A stretch of 64,000 nucleotides of DNA from PoT sp049331405 (GTDB taxonomy: Bacteria; Planctomycetota; Planctomycetia; Isosphaerales; Isosphaeraceae): the NCBI RefSeq assembly GCF_049331405.1, contig NZ_CP186274.1, positions 3,596,001 to 3,660,000 of the forward strand, in the 5' to 3' direction. Below, piece after piece: positions 26,681 to 34,366 of the stretch (position 1 is the stretch's first letter; every line of letters begins with the position of its first letter). A program made the position numbers and the translations under genes. Below the pieces are notes generated by a model that was not told where the DNA came from, searched no databases, and saw only the letters and a program-made list of their open reading frames with translations.

Positions 26681-28096
26681 ATGGCGACCGATGTGGGCAG
26701 TTCGGTGGAAGGGATCAAGGACGAATACAAGTATGGCTTCCGGGACTCGGACGCCAACTACTCGTTCAAGAGCGGCAAGGGACTGACGCGCGAAGTCGTC
26801 GAGCAGATCTCGGAGATGAAGAGCGAGCCGAGCTGGATGCGCGACTACCGGCTCAAGGCGCTCGAGGTCTTCTGGCAGAAGCCGACCCCGCTCTGGGGCG
26901 GCGACCTCTCCGCCCTCAACTACGACGACATCCACTACTACATGAAGGCCGCGGACCGACAGGGACGCACCTGGGATGACGTCCCCGCCGAGATCAAGAA
27001 CACGTTCGACAAGCTCGGCATCCCCGAGGCCGAGCGCAAGTTCCTCGCGGGGGTCGGCGCCCAGTACGAGTCCGAGGTCGTCTACCACAGCCTCCGCGAG
27101 GACCTGCAGAAGAAGGGCGTGATCTTCGTCGACACCGACACCGCCCTCCGAGAGCACCCGGACCTCGTCCGGGAGTATTTCGGCACGATCATCCCAATGC
27201 AGGACAACAAGTTCGCCGCGCTCAACTCGGCGGTCTGGTCGGGCGGCTCGTTCGTCTACATCCCCGCTGGCGTGAAGGTGGACATCCCGCTCCAGGCCTA
27301 CTTCCGGATCAATGCCGAGAACATGGGCCAGTTCGAGCGGACCCTGATCATCGTCGAGGAAGGGGCCCAGGTCCATTACGTCGAGGGCTGCACCGCCCCG
27401 ATCTACTCGACGGAAAGCCTCCACTCGGCCGTCGTCGAGATCGTCGTCAAGAAGGGCGGGCGCTGCCGCTATACGACGATCCAGAACTGGGCGAACAACA
27501 TTTATAACCTCGTGACCAAGCGGGCGGTCGCCCACGAGGACGCCCTGATGGAGTGGGTCGACGGCAACCTCGGCAGCCGCCTCACCATGAAGTACCCGGC
27601 CGTCTACATGGTCGGCAAGGGGGCCCGCGGCGAGATCCTGTCGATCGCCTTCGCCGGCAAGGGCCAGCACCAGGACGCCGGCGCCAAGGTCGTGCACGCC
27701 GCCCCTTACACGAGCTCGCGGATCATCTCCAAGAGCATCAGCAAGAATGGCGGCCGTGCCAGCTATCGCGGCCTCTTGAAGGTCGCCGATGGCGCCAAGG
27801 GATCGAAGTCGAACGTCGTCTGCGACGCCCTCATCCTCGACCCGTACAGCCGATCCGACACGTATCCGTACATCGAGATCGATGAGGACGACGTCAAGAT
27901 CGGCCACGAGGCCAGCGTCTCCAAGATCGGCGAGGAACAGCTCTTCTACCTCATGAGCCGCGGCTTGAGCGAGGCCGAGGCCTCGACCATGATCGTCAGC
28001 GGGTTCATCGAGCCGCTCGTCAAGGAGCTGCCGATGGAATACGCCGTCGAGATGAACAAGCTGATCCAACTCCAGATGGAAGGCTCGGTGGGCTGA
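26681..28096 (+). CDS. sufB: Fe-S cluster assembly scaffold SufB
   Basis: 471 residues, ATG 26681 with GAGGAAGGAA upstream. Typical SufB blocks: SGKGLTREVVEQIS near the N-terminus, SAVWSGGSFVYIPAGVKV, EEGAQVHYVEGCTAP (the conserved Cys of the beta-helix), and NRVVCDALIL-like SKSNVVCDALILDPYSRSDT with GHEASVSKIGEEQLFYL at the C-terminus. Together with SufC and SufD it forms the cluster scaffold. A 311-nt spacer containing two strong hairpins separates it from sufD, unlike the tight spacing elsewhere in this operon. Confidence 0.97.
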   Translation: MATDVGSSVEGIKDEYKYGFRDSDANYSFKSGKGLTREVVEQISEMKSEPSWMRDYRLKALEVFWQKPTPLWGGDLSALNYDDIHYYMKAADRQGRTWDDVPAEIKNTFDKLGIPEAERKFLAGVGAQYESEVVYHSLREDLQKKGVIFVDTDTALREHPDLVREYFGTIIPMQDNKFAALNSAVWSGGSFVYIPAGVKVDIPLQAYFRINAENMGQFERTLIIVEEGAQVHYVEGCTAPIYSTESLHSAVVEIVVKKGGRCRYTTIQNWANNIYNLVTKRAVAHEDALMEWVDGNLGSRLTMKYPAVYMVGKGARGEILSIAFAGKGQHQDAGAKVVHAAPYTSSRIISKSISKNGGRASYRGLLKVADGAKGSKSNVVCDALILDPYSRSDTYPYIEIDEDDVKIGHEASVSKIGEEQLFYLMSRGLSEAEASTMIVSGFIEPLVKELPMEYAVEMNKLIQLQMEGSVG

Positions 28097-28103
28097 TCGA
28101 GGT

Positions 28104-28128
28104 CGGGATCCGAGAGCCTCGGATCCCG
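28104..28128 (+). promoter_or_regulatory. 11-bp hairpin just after sufB
   Basis: Perfect stem CGGGATCCGAG with CTCGGATCCCG around a three-base loop, 7 nt after the sufB stop. No U-run, so it may be an RNA-stability or partial termination element. Confidence 0.55.
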
Positions 28129-28166
28129 GCGAATCTACCCGTCCAACATAGCCTGATGCGGAACGA

Positions 28167-28196
28167 GTCGAACCGTGGGGAAGCCCCCGGTTCGAC
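28167..28196 (+). promoter_or_regulatory. second hairpin in the sufB-sufD spacer
   Basis: Nine base pairs (GTCGAACCG with CGGTTCGAC), a one-base bulge and four more G-C pairs around loop AAG. The GGTTCGAC arm resembles a tRNA T-loop but no tRNA cloverleaf fits. Confidence 0.5.
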
Positions 28197-28407
28197 CCCG
28201 AGTTTGTAGCCCGGCGAGTCGGGCCCTTGCGGTCCCGAGCTTGCCGAGGCGAGTCTGATAGCCACGCCGAGCGGGCCCTCGCAACTTCCGGGAGGCTTCG
28301 ACATTCCGTTCGCCTCGGGACGCGATGCGACAAGAGTTGCCCAGTTCATCATTTGAGACGCTTGAGCAAACGACTGGGCCCATTTTCTGATCGAGACACC
28401 AAGACAG

Positions 28408-29757
28408 ATGCCTACGACAGAAGAGCGGACGATCACGGGCGGTTTCAGCGAGTCGGCCTTCGAGCGGGTCCTCAAGGAACGGGACGAGCCCGAGTGGCTG
28501 CGTGAGAGGCGGAAACAGGCTTTCGCTCTGCTCCAGAACACGCCGATGCCGACCTCGCGCGACGAGGAATGGCGCCGGACGGATATCCGGGGGCTCAAGC
28601 TCGCCAACTTCGCCCCCCCCGAGCGGGTCGAGCCGTCGGCCGAGGCGAAGGACGCCCTCGCCCCCTCCTGGAATGCCCTGAGCACCCACTACGCGACCGG
28701 CATCGAGCAGATCAACGGCGTCGTGACGAAGAAGGCCGACCCGTCGAAGCTCAACGGGGCGATCTTCGTCGACCTCGAGACGGCCGTCCGCGAGCATCCC
28801 GCCCTGCTCGAGAGGTTCCTCCTCACGGAATGCGTCTCCGCGAACTCCGACGCGTTCTCGGCGCTTCACGCCGCCTTCTGGACCGGCGGGACCTTCCTCT
28901 ACGTCCCCAAGGGCGTGAAGGTCGAGGCCCCGATCTTCAGCCTGGTGGGCCTCGCCCGCGAGGGGCGTGTCGACCTCGAACACACCCTGATCGTCCTCGA
29001 AGATGGCGCCGAGGCGACCTTCGTCCGCGAGACGACCGGCCGCGATCGGGGCGATGATGCGGCCCTGCACGTCGGCGCGGTCGAGATCTTCGTCGGCACC
29101 GGCGCCCGGCTCCAGTTCGTCAACATCCAGAACTGGGATCTCAAGACCTGGCACTTCAGCCGGGAGCGGGCGCTCGTGGGTCGCGACGCGACCCTCCAGT
29201 GGACCGTGGGAGCACTCGGTTCTCGGCTGGCGAAGGTGAACCAGGAAGTTGCGCTGACCGGGCAGGGGGCCAAGGCCCAGGTGAATGGCGTGATGTTCAC
29301 ATCAGGCCGTCAGCATTTGGCCTACTTCACTCGCCAGGACCACATGGCCCCGAACACCAACAGCGACCTCCTTTATAAGGGGGGCCTGAAGGACTCGTCT
29401 CGCGTGGTCTGGAAGGGGATGATCCGGGTCGAGAAGGACGCCCAGAAGACCGACGCCTACCAGAAGAACGAGAACCTGATCCTCTCCGACACCGCCAGGG
29501 CCGACTCGATCCCGGGCCTCGAGATCGAGGCCAACGACGTCCGCTGCACCCACGGCGCGACGGCCGGGCGGGTCGATGAGGATATGATCTTCTATTCCCG
29601 ATCGCGCGGGATCGACGAGGAGACCGCCATCCGGCTCATCGTCGAAGGTTTCTTCGCCAACGTTTACGACCGGATCGCGCTCGAACCCGTCCGCGAGACC
29701 CTCCGCCAGGCCGTCGCCGACAAGCTCATGATCGGCGGGGCTCCGGCCAAGGCCTGA
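28408..29757 (+). CDS. sufD: Fe-S cluster assembly protein SufD
   Basis: 449 residues from ATG 28408, though the ribosome-binding site is weak (CAAGACAG). Family blocks: PMPTSRDEEWRRTDI near the N-terminus, FWTGGTFLYVPKGVKVEAPI, EDGAEATFVRE, and at the C-terminus IEANDVRCTHGATAGRVDEDMIFYSRSRG, including the conserved C..H pair used at the SufB-SufD interface. It partners SufB and SufC. The 79-bp gap to the sulfurtransferase gene suggests one transcript. Confidence 0.96.
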   Translation: MPTTEERTITGGFSESAFERVLKERDEPEWLRERRKQAFALLQNTPMPTSRDEEWRRTDIRGLKLANFAPPERVEPSAEAKDALAPSWNALSTHYATGIEQINGVVTKKADPSKLNGAIFVDLETAVREHPALLERFLLTECVSANSDAFSALHAAFWTGGTFLYVPKGVKVEAPIFSLVGLAREGRVDLEHTLIVLEDGAEATFVRETTGRDRGDDAALHVGAVEIFVGTGARLQFVNIQNWDLKTWHFSRERALVGRDATLQWTVGALGSRLAKVNQEVALTGQGAKAQVNGVMFTSGRQHLAYFTRQDHMAPNTNSDLLYKGGLKDSSRVVWKGMIRVEKDAQKTDAYQKNENLILSDTARADSIPGLEIEANDVRCTHGATAGRVDEDMIFYSRSRGIDEETAIRLIVEGFFANVYDRIALEPVRETLRQAVADKLMIGGAPAKA

Positions 29758-29845
29758 GCCCTCGGATGACCGACGCGACGTCGAGCGAATTCGGTCTTTT
29801 CTAGACAGATCCGTGTGATCATAGCCTCCAGGGAGAATGCCCATC

Positions 29846-30700
29846 ATGGGTGAAGCGTACGTCCATCCCGAAGTCCTGGTCTCGGCCGACTGGGTGGAAG
29901 CCCACCAGAATGACCCGAAGGTCCGCATCGTCGAGAGCGACGAAGACGTCCTGCTCTACGACATGGGCCACGTCCCGGGCGCGGTGAAGATCGACTGGCA
30001 GGGGGACCTCCAGGACCAGCTCATCCGCGACTACATCGACGCCGAGAAATTCGCGGAGATCTGCTCGAGGTCGGGCATCAGCAACGACACCACGGTCGTC
30101 TTCTACGGCGACAAGTCGAACTGGTGGGCCTGCTACGCCTTCTGGGCCTTCAAGCTGTTCGGCCACAAGGATTGCCGGATCATGAACGGCGGCCGAAAGC
30201 TCTGGGTCGACCAGAACCGGACCCAGACGAAGGACGTTCCCAAGTATCCCGCCACCGAATACAAGGTCGCCGGTGCCGACGAGTCGGCCATCCGGATCTT
30301 CCGCGACGCCGTGCTCGAGCACTCGAAGGCGGGCAAGGCCCTCCTCGACGTCCGCAGCCCCAAGGAGTTCACCGGCGAGAAGCTCCACATGGAAGACTAC
30401 CCGCAGGAGGGGTCGCTCCGCGGCGGCCACATCCCGGGCGCGGTCAGCGTCCCCTGGAGCCGCGCCGTGAATGAAGACGGCACATTCAAGTCGGTCGAAG
30501 AGCTCAAGGCCATCTACGAGGGCGAGGTCGGTCTCAAGTCGACCGACGACGTCGTGGCCTACTGCCGGATCGGCGAGCGGTCGAGCCTGACCTGGTTCGT
30601 CCTCACGTACCTGCTCGGCTATCCTAAGGTCCGGAACTACGACGGTTCCTGGTGCGAGTGGGGCAACCTCGTCCGCGCCCCGATCGCCAAGGGGGCCTGA
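29846..30700 (+). CDS. rhodanese-type sulfurtransferase (thiosulfate/3-mercaptopyruvate)
   Basis: 284 residues. I prefer ATG 29846 because GGGAG (29831-29835) lies 10 nt upstream; ATG 29837 would be only 1 nt from it. Two rhodanese domains: an inactive N-terminal one (about 10-125) and a catalytic C-terminal one whose loop is CRIGERSS with C240 as the persulfide-carrying residue. The CRIGE type of loop is found in thiosulfate sulfurtransferases; mercaptopyruvate enzymes usually have CG(S/T)GVT. It lies between sufD and sufE, exactly where a cysteine desulfurase gene (sufS) is often found. It may therefore feed persulfide sulfur to SufE. That link is inference from position. Confidence 0.9.
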   Translation: MGEAYVHPEVLVSADWVEAHQNDPKVRIVESDEDVLLYDMGHVPGAVKIDWQGDLQDQLIRDYIDAEKFAEICSRSGISNDTTVVFYGDKSNWWACYAFWAFKLFGHKDCRIMNGGRKLWVDQNRTQTKDVPKYPATEYKVAGADESAIRIFRDAVLEHSKAGKALLDVRSPKEFTGEKLHMEDYPQEGSLRGGHIPGAVSVPWSRAVNEDGTFKSVEELKAIYEGEVGLKSTDDVVAYCRIGERSSLTWFVLTYLLGYPKVRNYDGSWCEWGNLVRAPIAKGA

Positions 30701-30855
30701 GCCCTCGGCCCGCCGATCGAAGGTCGGCACCATCCCCGGAAATCCTGCGAGCCCTGGCCGGATCGGCTCAGGGCTTTGCAGTTTGGCTCCCGAACAATCT
30801 CGCACGCCCCTCCTTCCTTCCAAAGCCTTGCAGGATCAGCATCGGAGTCGACGCG

Positions 30856-31302
30856 ATGGCCCTGGAACTCGACGAGATCGTGGCGGAGTTAAGCGAGGCC
30901 GACCGGCAGGAACGGATCGAGCTCTTGATCGACTTCGCGAAGAACCTCCCCCCGCTGCCCGAGCGGCTCCTCGCCCACAAGGACGCCAGCCACCGCGTCG
31001 AGGAATGCCAGTCCCCGGTCTATCTCTTCGTCGAGCTCGAAGGGGACACCGTCCGGCTCTTCGCCGACGCCCCCATCGAGGCCCCCACAGTCCGAGGCTT
31101 CGTCGCCCTCCTCGTCGAAGGCCTGAACGGGGCGACCATCGAAGAGGTCCTGCAGGTCCGCGATTCGCTGATCGAGCAGATCGGCCTTCCCGAGATCCTC
31201 GGCATGCTGCGCGTCCGAGGCCTGAGCGGCGTGCTGCGTCGCGTCAAGGCGGAGGTCACCCGGGCCGCGATGGCCCGAGCCTCGTCGAACGAGACCCCCT
31301 GA
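30856..31302 (+). CDS. sufE: SufE cysteine desulfuration / sulfur-acceptor protein
   Basis: 148 residues from ATG 30856, with GGAG 8 nt upstream. The conserved motif reads HRVEECQSPVYL, with C51 as the sulfur-accepting residue (family consensus GCQSxVW). Helical C-terminal half with GLSGVLRRVK. SufE accepts persulfide from SufS and passes it to SufB. No SufS is present in the operon, so its donor is either a desulfurase encoded elsewhere or the neighbouring sulfurtransferase. Confidence 0.93.
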   Translation: MALELDEIVAELSEADRQERIELLIDFAKNLPPLPERLLAHKDASHRVEECQSPVYLFVELEGDTVRLFADAPIEAPTVRGFVALLVEGLNGATIEEVLQVRDSLIEQIGLPEILGMLRVRGLSGVLRRVKAEVTRAAMARASSNETP

Positions 31303-31344
31303 ATCCAGATCGATCCCAACCGCCAAGCTTGAGGTACCGAGCCC

Positions 31345-31659
31345 ATGGCCAATTTCGTCAAGGTGGCGACCCTCGCCGAAATCCCGTCCGGCGGGAAGCT
31401 CCTCACCGAGGTCGACGAGCGTGCAATCGCCCTATTTAACGTAGGTGGTACATTTTATGCCATCGATGATGTTTGCACGCACGACGGGGGCCCGCTCGCC
31501 GAGGGGGATTTCGAAGGTTCGGAGATCGAATGCCCGAGGCATGGCGCCCGCTTCGACGTCCGGACGGGCAAAGCCCTCTGCTTCCCCGCGGTCGAGCCGG
31601 TGACGACCCACGAGGTCGAAATTCGCGGTGATGAAATCTACGTCTCTTTGAACGATTAA
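31345..31659 (+). CDS. Rieske [2Fe-2S] ferredoxin subunit in the suf operon
   Basis: 104 residues from ATG 31345, with GAGG about 9 nt upstream. Cluster ligands are C44 and H46 (CTHDGG) and C63 and H66 (CPRHGARF). This type is annotated as the ferredoxin component of non-heme iron oxygenases and is often found in bacterial suf operons, where it may deliver electrons for cluster building or act as an early client. It is 42 bp after sufE and 30 bp before sufT. Confidence 0.92.
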   Translation: MANFVKVATLAEIPSGGKLLTEVDERAIALFNVGGTFYAIDDVCTHDGGPLAEGDFEGSEIECPRHGARFDVRTGKALCFPAVEPVTTHEVEIRGDEIYVSLND

Positions 31660-31689
31660 TACCTGAATTCAACCGAGGAGTCCGCTAAG

Positions 31690-31989
31690 ATGGCCGACCA
31701 AGAGGCGATCCTTACAGCCTTGCGCACCGTCATTGACCCCGAGCTCAATGTCAACATCGTGGACCTCGGCCTGGTCTACACGGTCCAGACCCGGGAGGCC
31801 GAGGTCGACGTGGAGATGACGCTGACCACCCCCGCCTGCCCGGCCGGGCCGGAAATCCTTCGCAACGCCGTGTCGGCCATCGAGAAGATCGAAGGGGTCA
31901 CCAAGGCCAATGTCCGCCTGGTAATGTCACCCCCCTGGTCGCCCGACCGGATGTCGGACGAGGCCCGCGATGTGCTTGGTATCTTTTAA
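31690..31989 (+). CDS. sufT: SufT-like metal-sulfur cluster assembly factor (DUF59/MIP18)
   Basis: 99 residues from ATG 31690, with GAGGAG upstream. Family signatures: DPELNVNIVDLGLVY near residue 16 and the conserved cysteine C50 in LTTPACPAGP. Proteins of this family help maturation of Fe-S proteins, including aconitase-type clients, and often close suf operons. Stop at 31987-31989; a terminator-like hairpin follows at 32106. Confidence 0.93.
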   Translation: MADQEAILTALRTVIDPELNVNIVDLGLVYTVQTREAEVDVEMTLTTPACPAGPEILRNAVSAIEKIEGVTKANVRLVMSPPWSPDRMSDEARDVLGIF

Positions 31990-32335
31990 TGCCTCTGTTC
32001 CCCTAAAGTGTCACGAACCAAAATGAAATGTTCCGAGACTCGCGTTTAAGATCGGTTCGCGACCGGCGATGATGCCTTCGCGAAACACGAGTTCGACATT
32101 TTATGGCCAAGGTCACAGTTAGGATGACCTTGGCGGTATCGTTTGATAAACTGTTTTTTCAATGGCTTAGTTTTGGCCGCCGGGGGCCATGCCAAAAAAA
32201 CGTTTCCCTGAATCTTACGGGTTCTAGGGGATCTGTTCGTGGGTCTCGTTGGGTTTTCGAGACGGTTATGCGCGTACACCACTGCTACGAGATGCCTCGT
32301 CTTCGGGAGGGTTCCCGCACGCGGGATTGAGCGCC
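31990..32335. other. intergenic region after the suf operon
   Basis: 346 bases, locally AT-rich. It contains a 10-bp hairpin (32106-32134) that probably ends the suf transcript, a T-run at 32153-32158 and the leader of the next regulator gene. The regulator's frame is open from TTG 32249, but I prefer the later GTG start. Confidence 0.5.
32106..32134 (+). terminator. probable suf operon terminator
   Basis: A perfect 10-bp stem (GCCAAGGTCA with TGACCTTGGC) and a 9-base loop. A T-rich stretch follows about 20 bases later rather than directly, so termination efficiency is uncertain. Confidence 0.5.
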
Positions 32336-33136
32336 GTGGCTCGAAAGAAGACTCCGAAGGTCCGCGTCAATATCAAGGCGTCCGTCTCTCGCAGGCTGAG
32401 AGAAGTGCGCCAGGATCTCTTTGGTGAGCATGGAGGTCCCGAACTCGCCCGTCGCCTCGGGCTGCCGGCTCGCACCTGGTATAATTACGAAACCGGCGTG
32501 ACGGTCCCGGCGGAAGTGCTCCTGGCCTTCATCGACCAGACGGGCGCGAATCCGAGTTGGCTCCTGTCCGGTATCGGCCCCAAGTTCGTCCAGCGGATGG
32601 ACGCGTCCCTCTCGGACCTCACCCCGCTCGAACTGATCCGCAAGGGTCTCGAGAAGCTGGAAGAGATGCCGAGCGACGCGGTCGTCGTGGCGCCCGAGAA
32701 TCTGCCGACCGAGACGATGTCGGACTTCGTGGCGGTGAGCCTCGTCTCGCCTCGCGACCTCTCCCGCAAGACGGTCGACCCCTCTCGGGTCAAGGGCTAC
32801 ATCATGGCCTACCGTCAATGGCTGCCGAACCCGGAGAACACGGTCGGCGTGCGGCTCGAGGACGATACGATGAGCCCTATCCTACCGGAAGGCTCGGTGG
32901 TCGCCATCGATCGGACCGTGACCGACCCCGCCCAGCTCCAGGGGAAGATGGTCGCGGCCTGCCCGGACGGCGCCCCCATGATCCGCTGGCTCGATGTCAC
33001 AGGCCGGCACCTAATCCTTAGGCCGAACCAGCCGAGCCGCGAGAATCCTCTGATCCCGATCGAGCTCGAAGGGCAGATCCGGGACCTCATTATTGGCCAG
33101 GTCGTTTGGTCCTGGAGCCGATTCAGCGAGTCGTGA
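32336..33136 (+). CDS. XRE-type regulator with degenerate LexA-like (S24) C-terminal domain
   Basis: 266 residues from GTG 32336 (TTG 32249 is the upstream alternative). The basic N-terminus (ARKKTPKVRVN) leads into a helix-turn-helix (PELARRLGLPARTWYNYETG). The C-terminal half matches the S24/LexA fold: VRLEDDTMSPILPEGSVVAID aligns with the GDSMEPTI...GD region, here with Thr at the nucleophile position. PMIRWLDV aligns with the TVKRL segment, with Arg in place of the catalytic Lys. The domain therefore probably does not self-cleave, and may serve in dimerisation or ligand sensing. Target genes unknown. It is convergent with the dgoK-like gene, separated by a hairpin. Confidence 0.8.
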   Translation: MARKKTPKVRVNIKASVSRRLREVRQDLFGEHGGPELARRLGLPARTWYNYETGVTVPAEVLLAFIDQTGANPSWLLSGIGPKFVQRMDASLSDLTPLELIRKGLEKLEEMPSDAVVVAPENLPTETMSDFVAVSLVSPRDLSRKTVDPSRVKGYIMAYRQWLPNPENTVGVRLEDDTMSPILPEGSVVAIDRTVTDPAQLQGKMVAACPDGAPMIRWLDVTGRHLILRPNQPSRENPLIPIELEGQIRDLIIGQVVWSWSRFSES

Positions 33137-33142
33137 GGAGGG

Positions 33143-33174
33143 AAGTTGCTGGCCCTCTCCCATACCAGCAACTT
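33143..33174. terminator. hairpin between convergent genes
   Basis: 10-bp stem (AAGTTGCTGG with CCAGCAACTT) around a 12-base loop, flanked by G- and C-runs that extend it. Confidence 0.65.
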
Positions 33175-33218
33175 TCCCCCCGGCTGATCGCTGCAGCCCT
33201 CGTGGCTCCCCTCGTCAA

Positions 33219-34271
33219 TCATTCACTCCGCAGTTCTCGGCGCCTCATGGCGACGGCCAGGGCTCCTCGTGCCGAGGCATCCTCGCAGAGGTCGTCATCG
33301 ACCTCCCGGACGTCGTGCATTCCCTCACGGACGAGCCAGCGCGCGTAGATCGAGCGCTGGGGTTGGCGCCCGCCCACCCAGACCTGATGATCCTGGCCGA
33401 ACATCGGATGCTTCGCCAGGTGACGGATGTCGTTGGAGAGCAGGGCTCCGATCAGGAAGGATGCCCGTTGGTGCTCCGTCAAGTTCTGGTTGACCGCCGC
33501 GATCCTGACCAGGAACCCGACACGGCCCAGGCCTTCCCGCGCCTCGGCTTTGGAGCCTAACTCCATCGCCTGTTCGTCGACCTCGTCCGGCAGGCCACCG
33601 GGCAGGCTCGCGACGAGCAGGGTGTGCCGCGCCATGGCCATTGTGAGCTCTCCCACGAGGCTCGTATGGCTGCGGACGATCCTGCCGTCCCGGTCCATCT
33701 CCACGATCTTCGTGTGAGATCCCGGCCAGACGAAGACCGTGCTCGTCCCACGCGAAAGACCGTCATCACCTGAGACGTGCGTCGGGTTCTTGACGAAGCC
33801 GGGGGAGATCACCTCCCAGGCGCCGAAGGATTCGCATTCCTCGCCCCGCATAAGGTCGGCCGACATCCAGCCGTCTTCCCCTTCTCTGGCCGGAGTCTTC
33901 ACGCCCGGTATGAATAAGATGGGCAGGTCGACGACCGCCGGCACGACTTTCAAGACCGCCCCGGCCGCCAACTCGTCCAGCCCCGCGGGGGCGAGGACGT
34001 GCGGCACGGTGACGAGGCCAACTTCTGATGTGAGCATTCCTGACGCGACGATGACATCCGGGGTCCTTTGATCCGCACGCTTGACCACGTCTTGAATCGC
34101 ATCACGCAAGGCATCCACGAGCGCGTACTTTCCCGACGTGCCGACGTTGTCGCGAACGCCGACGGGGCGTTTGGCCGTATCGATGACCTTGCCGTCGAGC
34201 AGGTAGCGAGCCCTGGTATTGGTCGTGCCGACGTCGATGGCGATCGCGGATTGGATTTGCGGTGCAGCCAT
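33219..34271 (-). CDS. dgoK: 2-dehydro-3-deoxygalactonokinase
   Basis: 350 residues from ATG 34271 (GTG 34280 is possible). It belongs to the ASKHA sugar-kinase fold: IAIDVGTTNTRARYL is the N-terminal phosphate loop. VIVASGMLTSEVGL and MRGEECESFGAWE are DgoK family blocks, and VFVWPGSHTKIVEMD is the second phosphate/adenosine region. The enzyme phosphorylates 2-keto-3-deoxygalactonate in the De Ley-Doudoroff galactose route. The usual aldolase partner (dgoA) is not adjacent. Divergent (95 bp) from an NtrC-like regulator, which might control it. Confidence 0.88.
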   Translation of the reverse strand: MAAPQIQSAIAIDVGTTNTRARYLLDGKVIDTAKRPVGVRDNVGTSGKYALVDALRDAIQDVVKRADQRTPDVIVASGMLTSEVGLVTVPHVLAPAGLDELAAGAVLKVVPAVVDLPILFIPGVKTPAREGEDGWMSADLMRGEECESFGAWEVISPGFVKNPTHVSGDDGLSRGTSTVFVWPGSHTKIVEMDRDGRIVRSHTSLVGELTMAMARHTLLVASLPGGLPDEVDEQAMELGSKAEAREGLGRVGFLVRIAAVNQNLTEHQRASFLIGALLSNDIRHLAKHPMFGQDHQVWVGGRQPQRSIYARWLVREGMHDVREVDDDLCEDASARGALAVAMRRRELRSE

Positions 34272-34366
34272 GGTTTTCACTTGCCTTTGGACTCGACGAA
34301 CCCCATCCTGTGACAGGATTGCTCCCCCATTTCCTGAGTACCCCAATAAGGTAATCGATCAACCCC

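Larger units (their letters stand above)
28097..28407. other. structured spacer between sufB and sufD
   Basis: 311 bases without a gene, rich in secondary structure. Two strong hairpins (28104-28128 and 28167-28196) follow the sufB stop. Further GC-rich partial repeats such as CCCGGCGAGTCGGG follow. No U-run trails the hairpins. It may be a processing or attenuation site that sets sufC/sufB against sufD output, or hold a second promoter. I found no promoter hexamers I trust. Confidence 0.55.

Noticed and set aside
28180..28200. GGTTCGACCCC resembling a tRNA T-arm
   Set aside because: The arm pairs with an upstream GTCGAACCG as a simple hairpin; no acceptor, D or anticodon arms fit.
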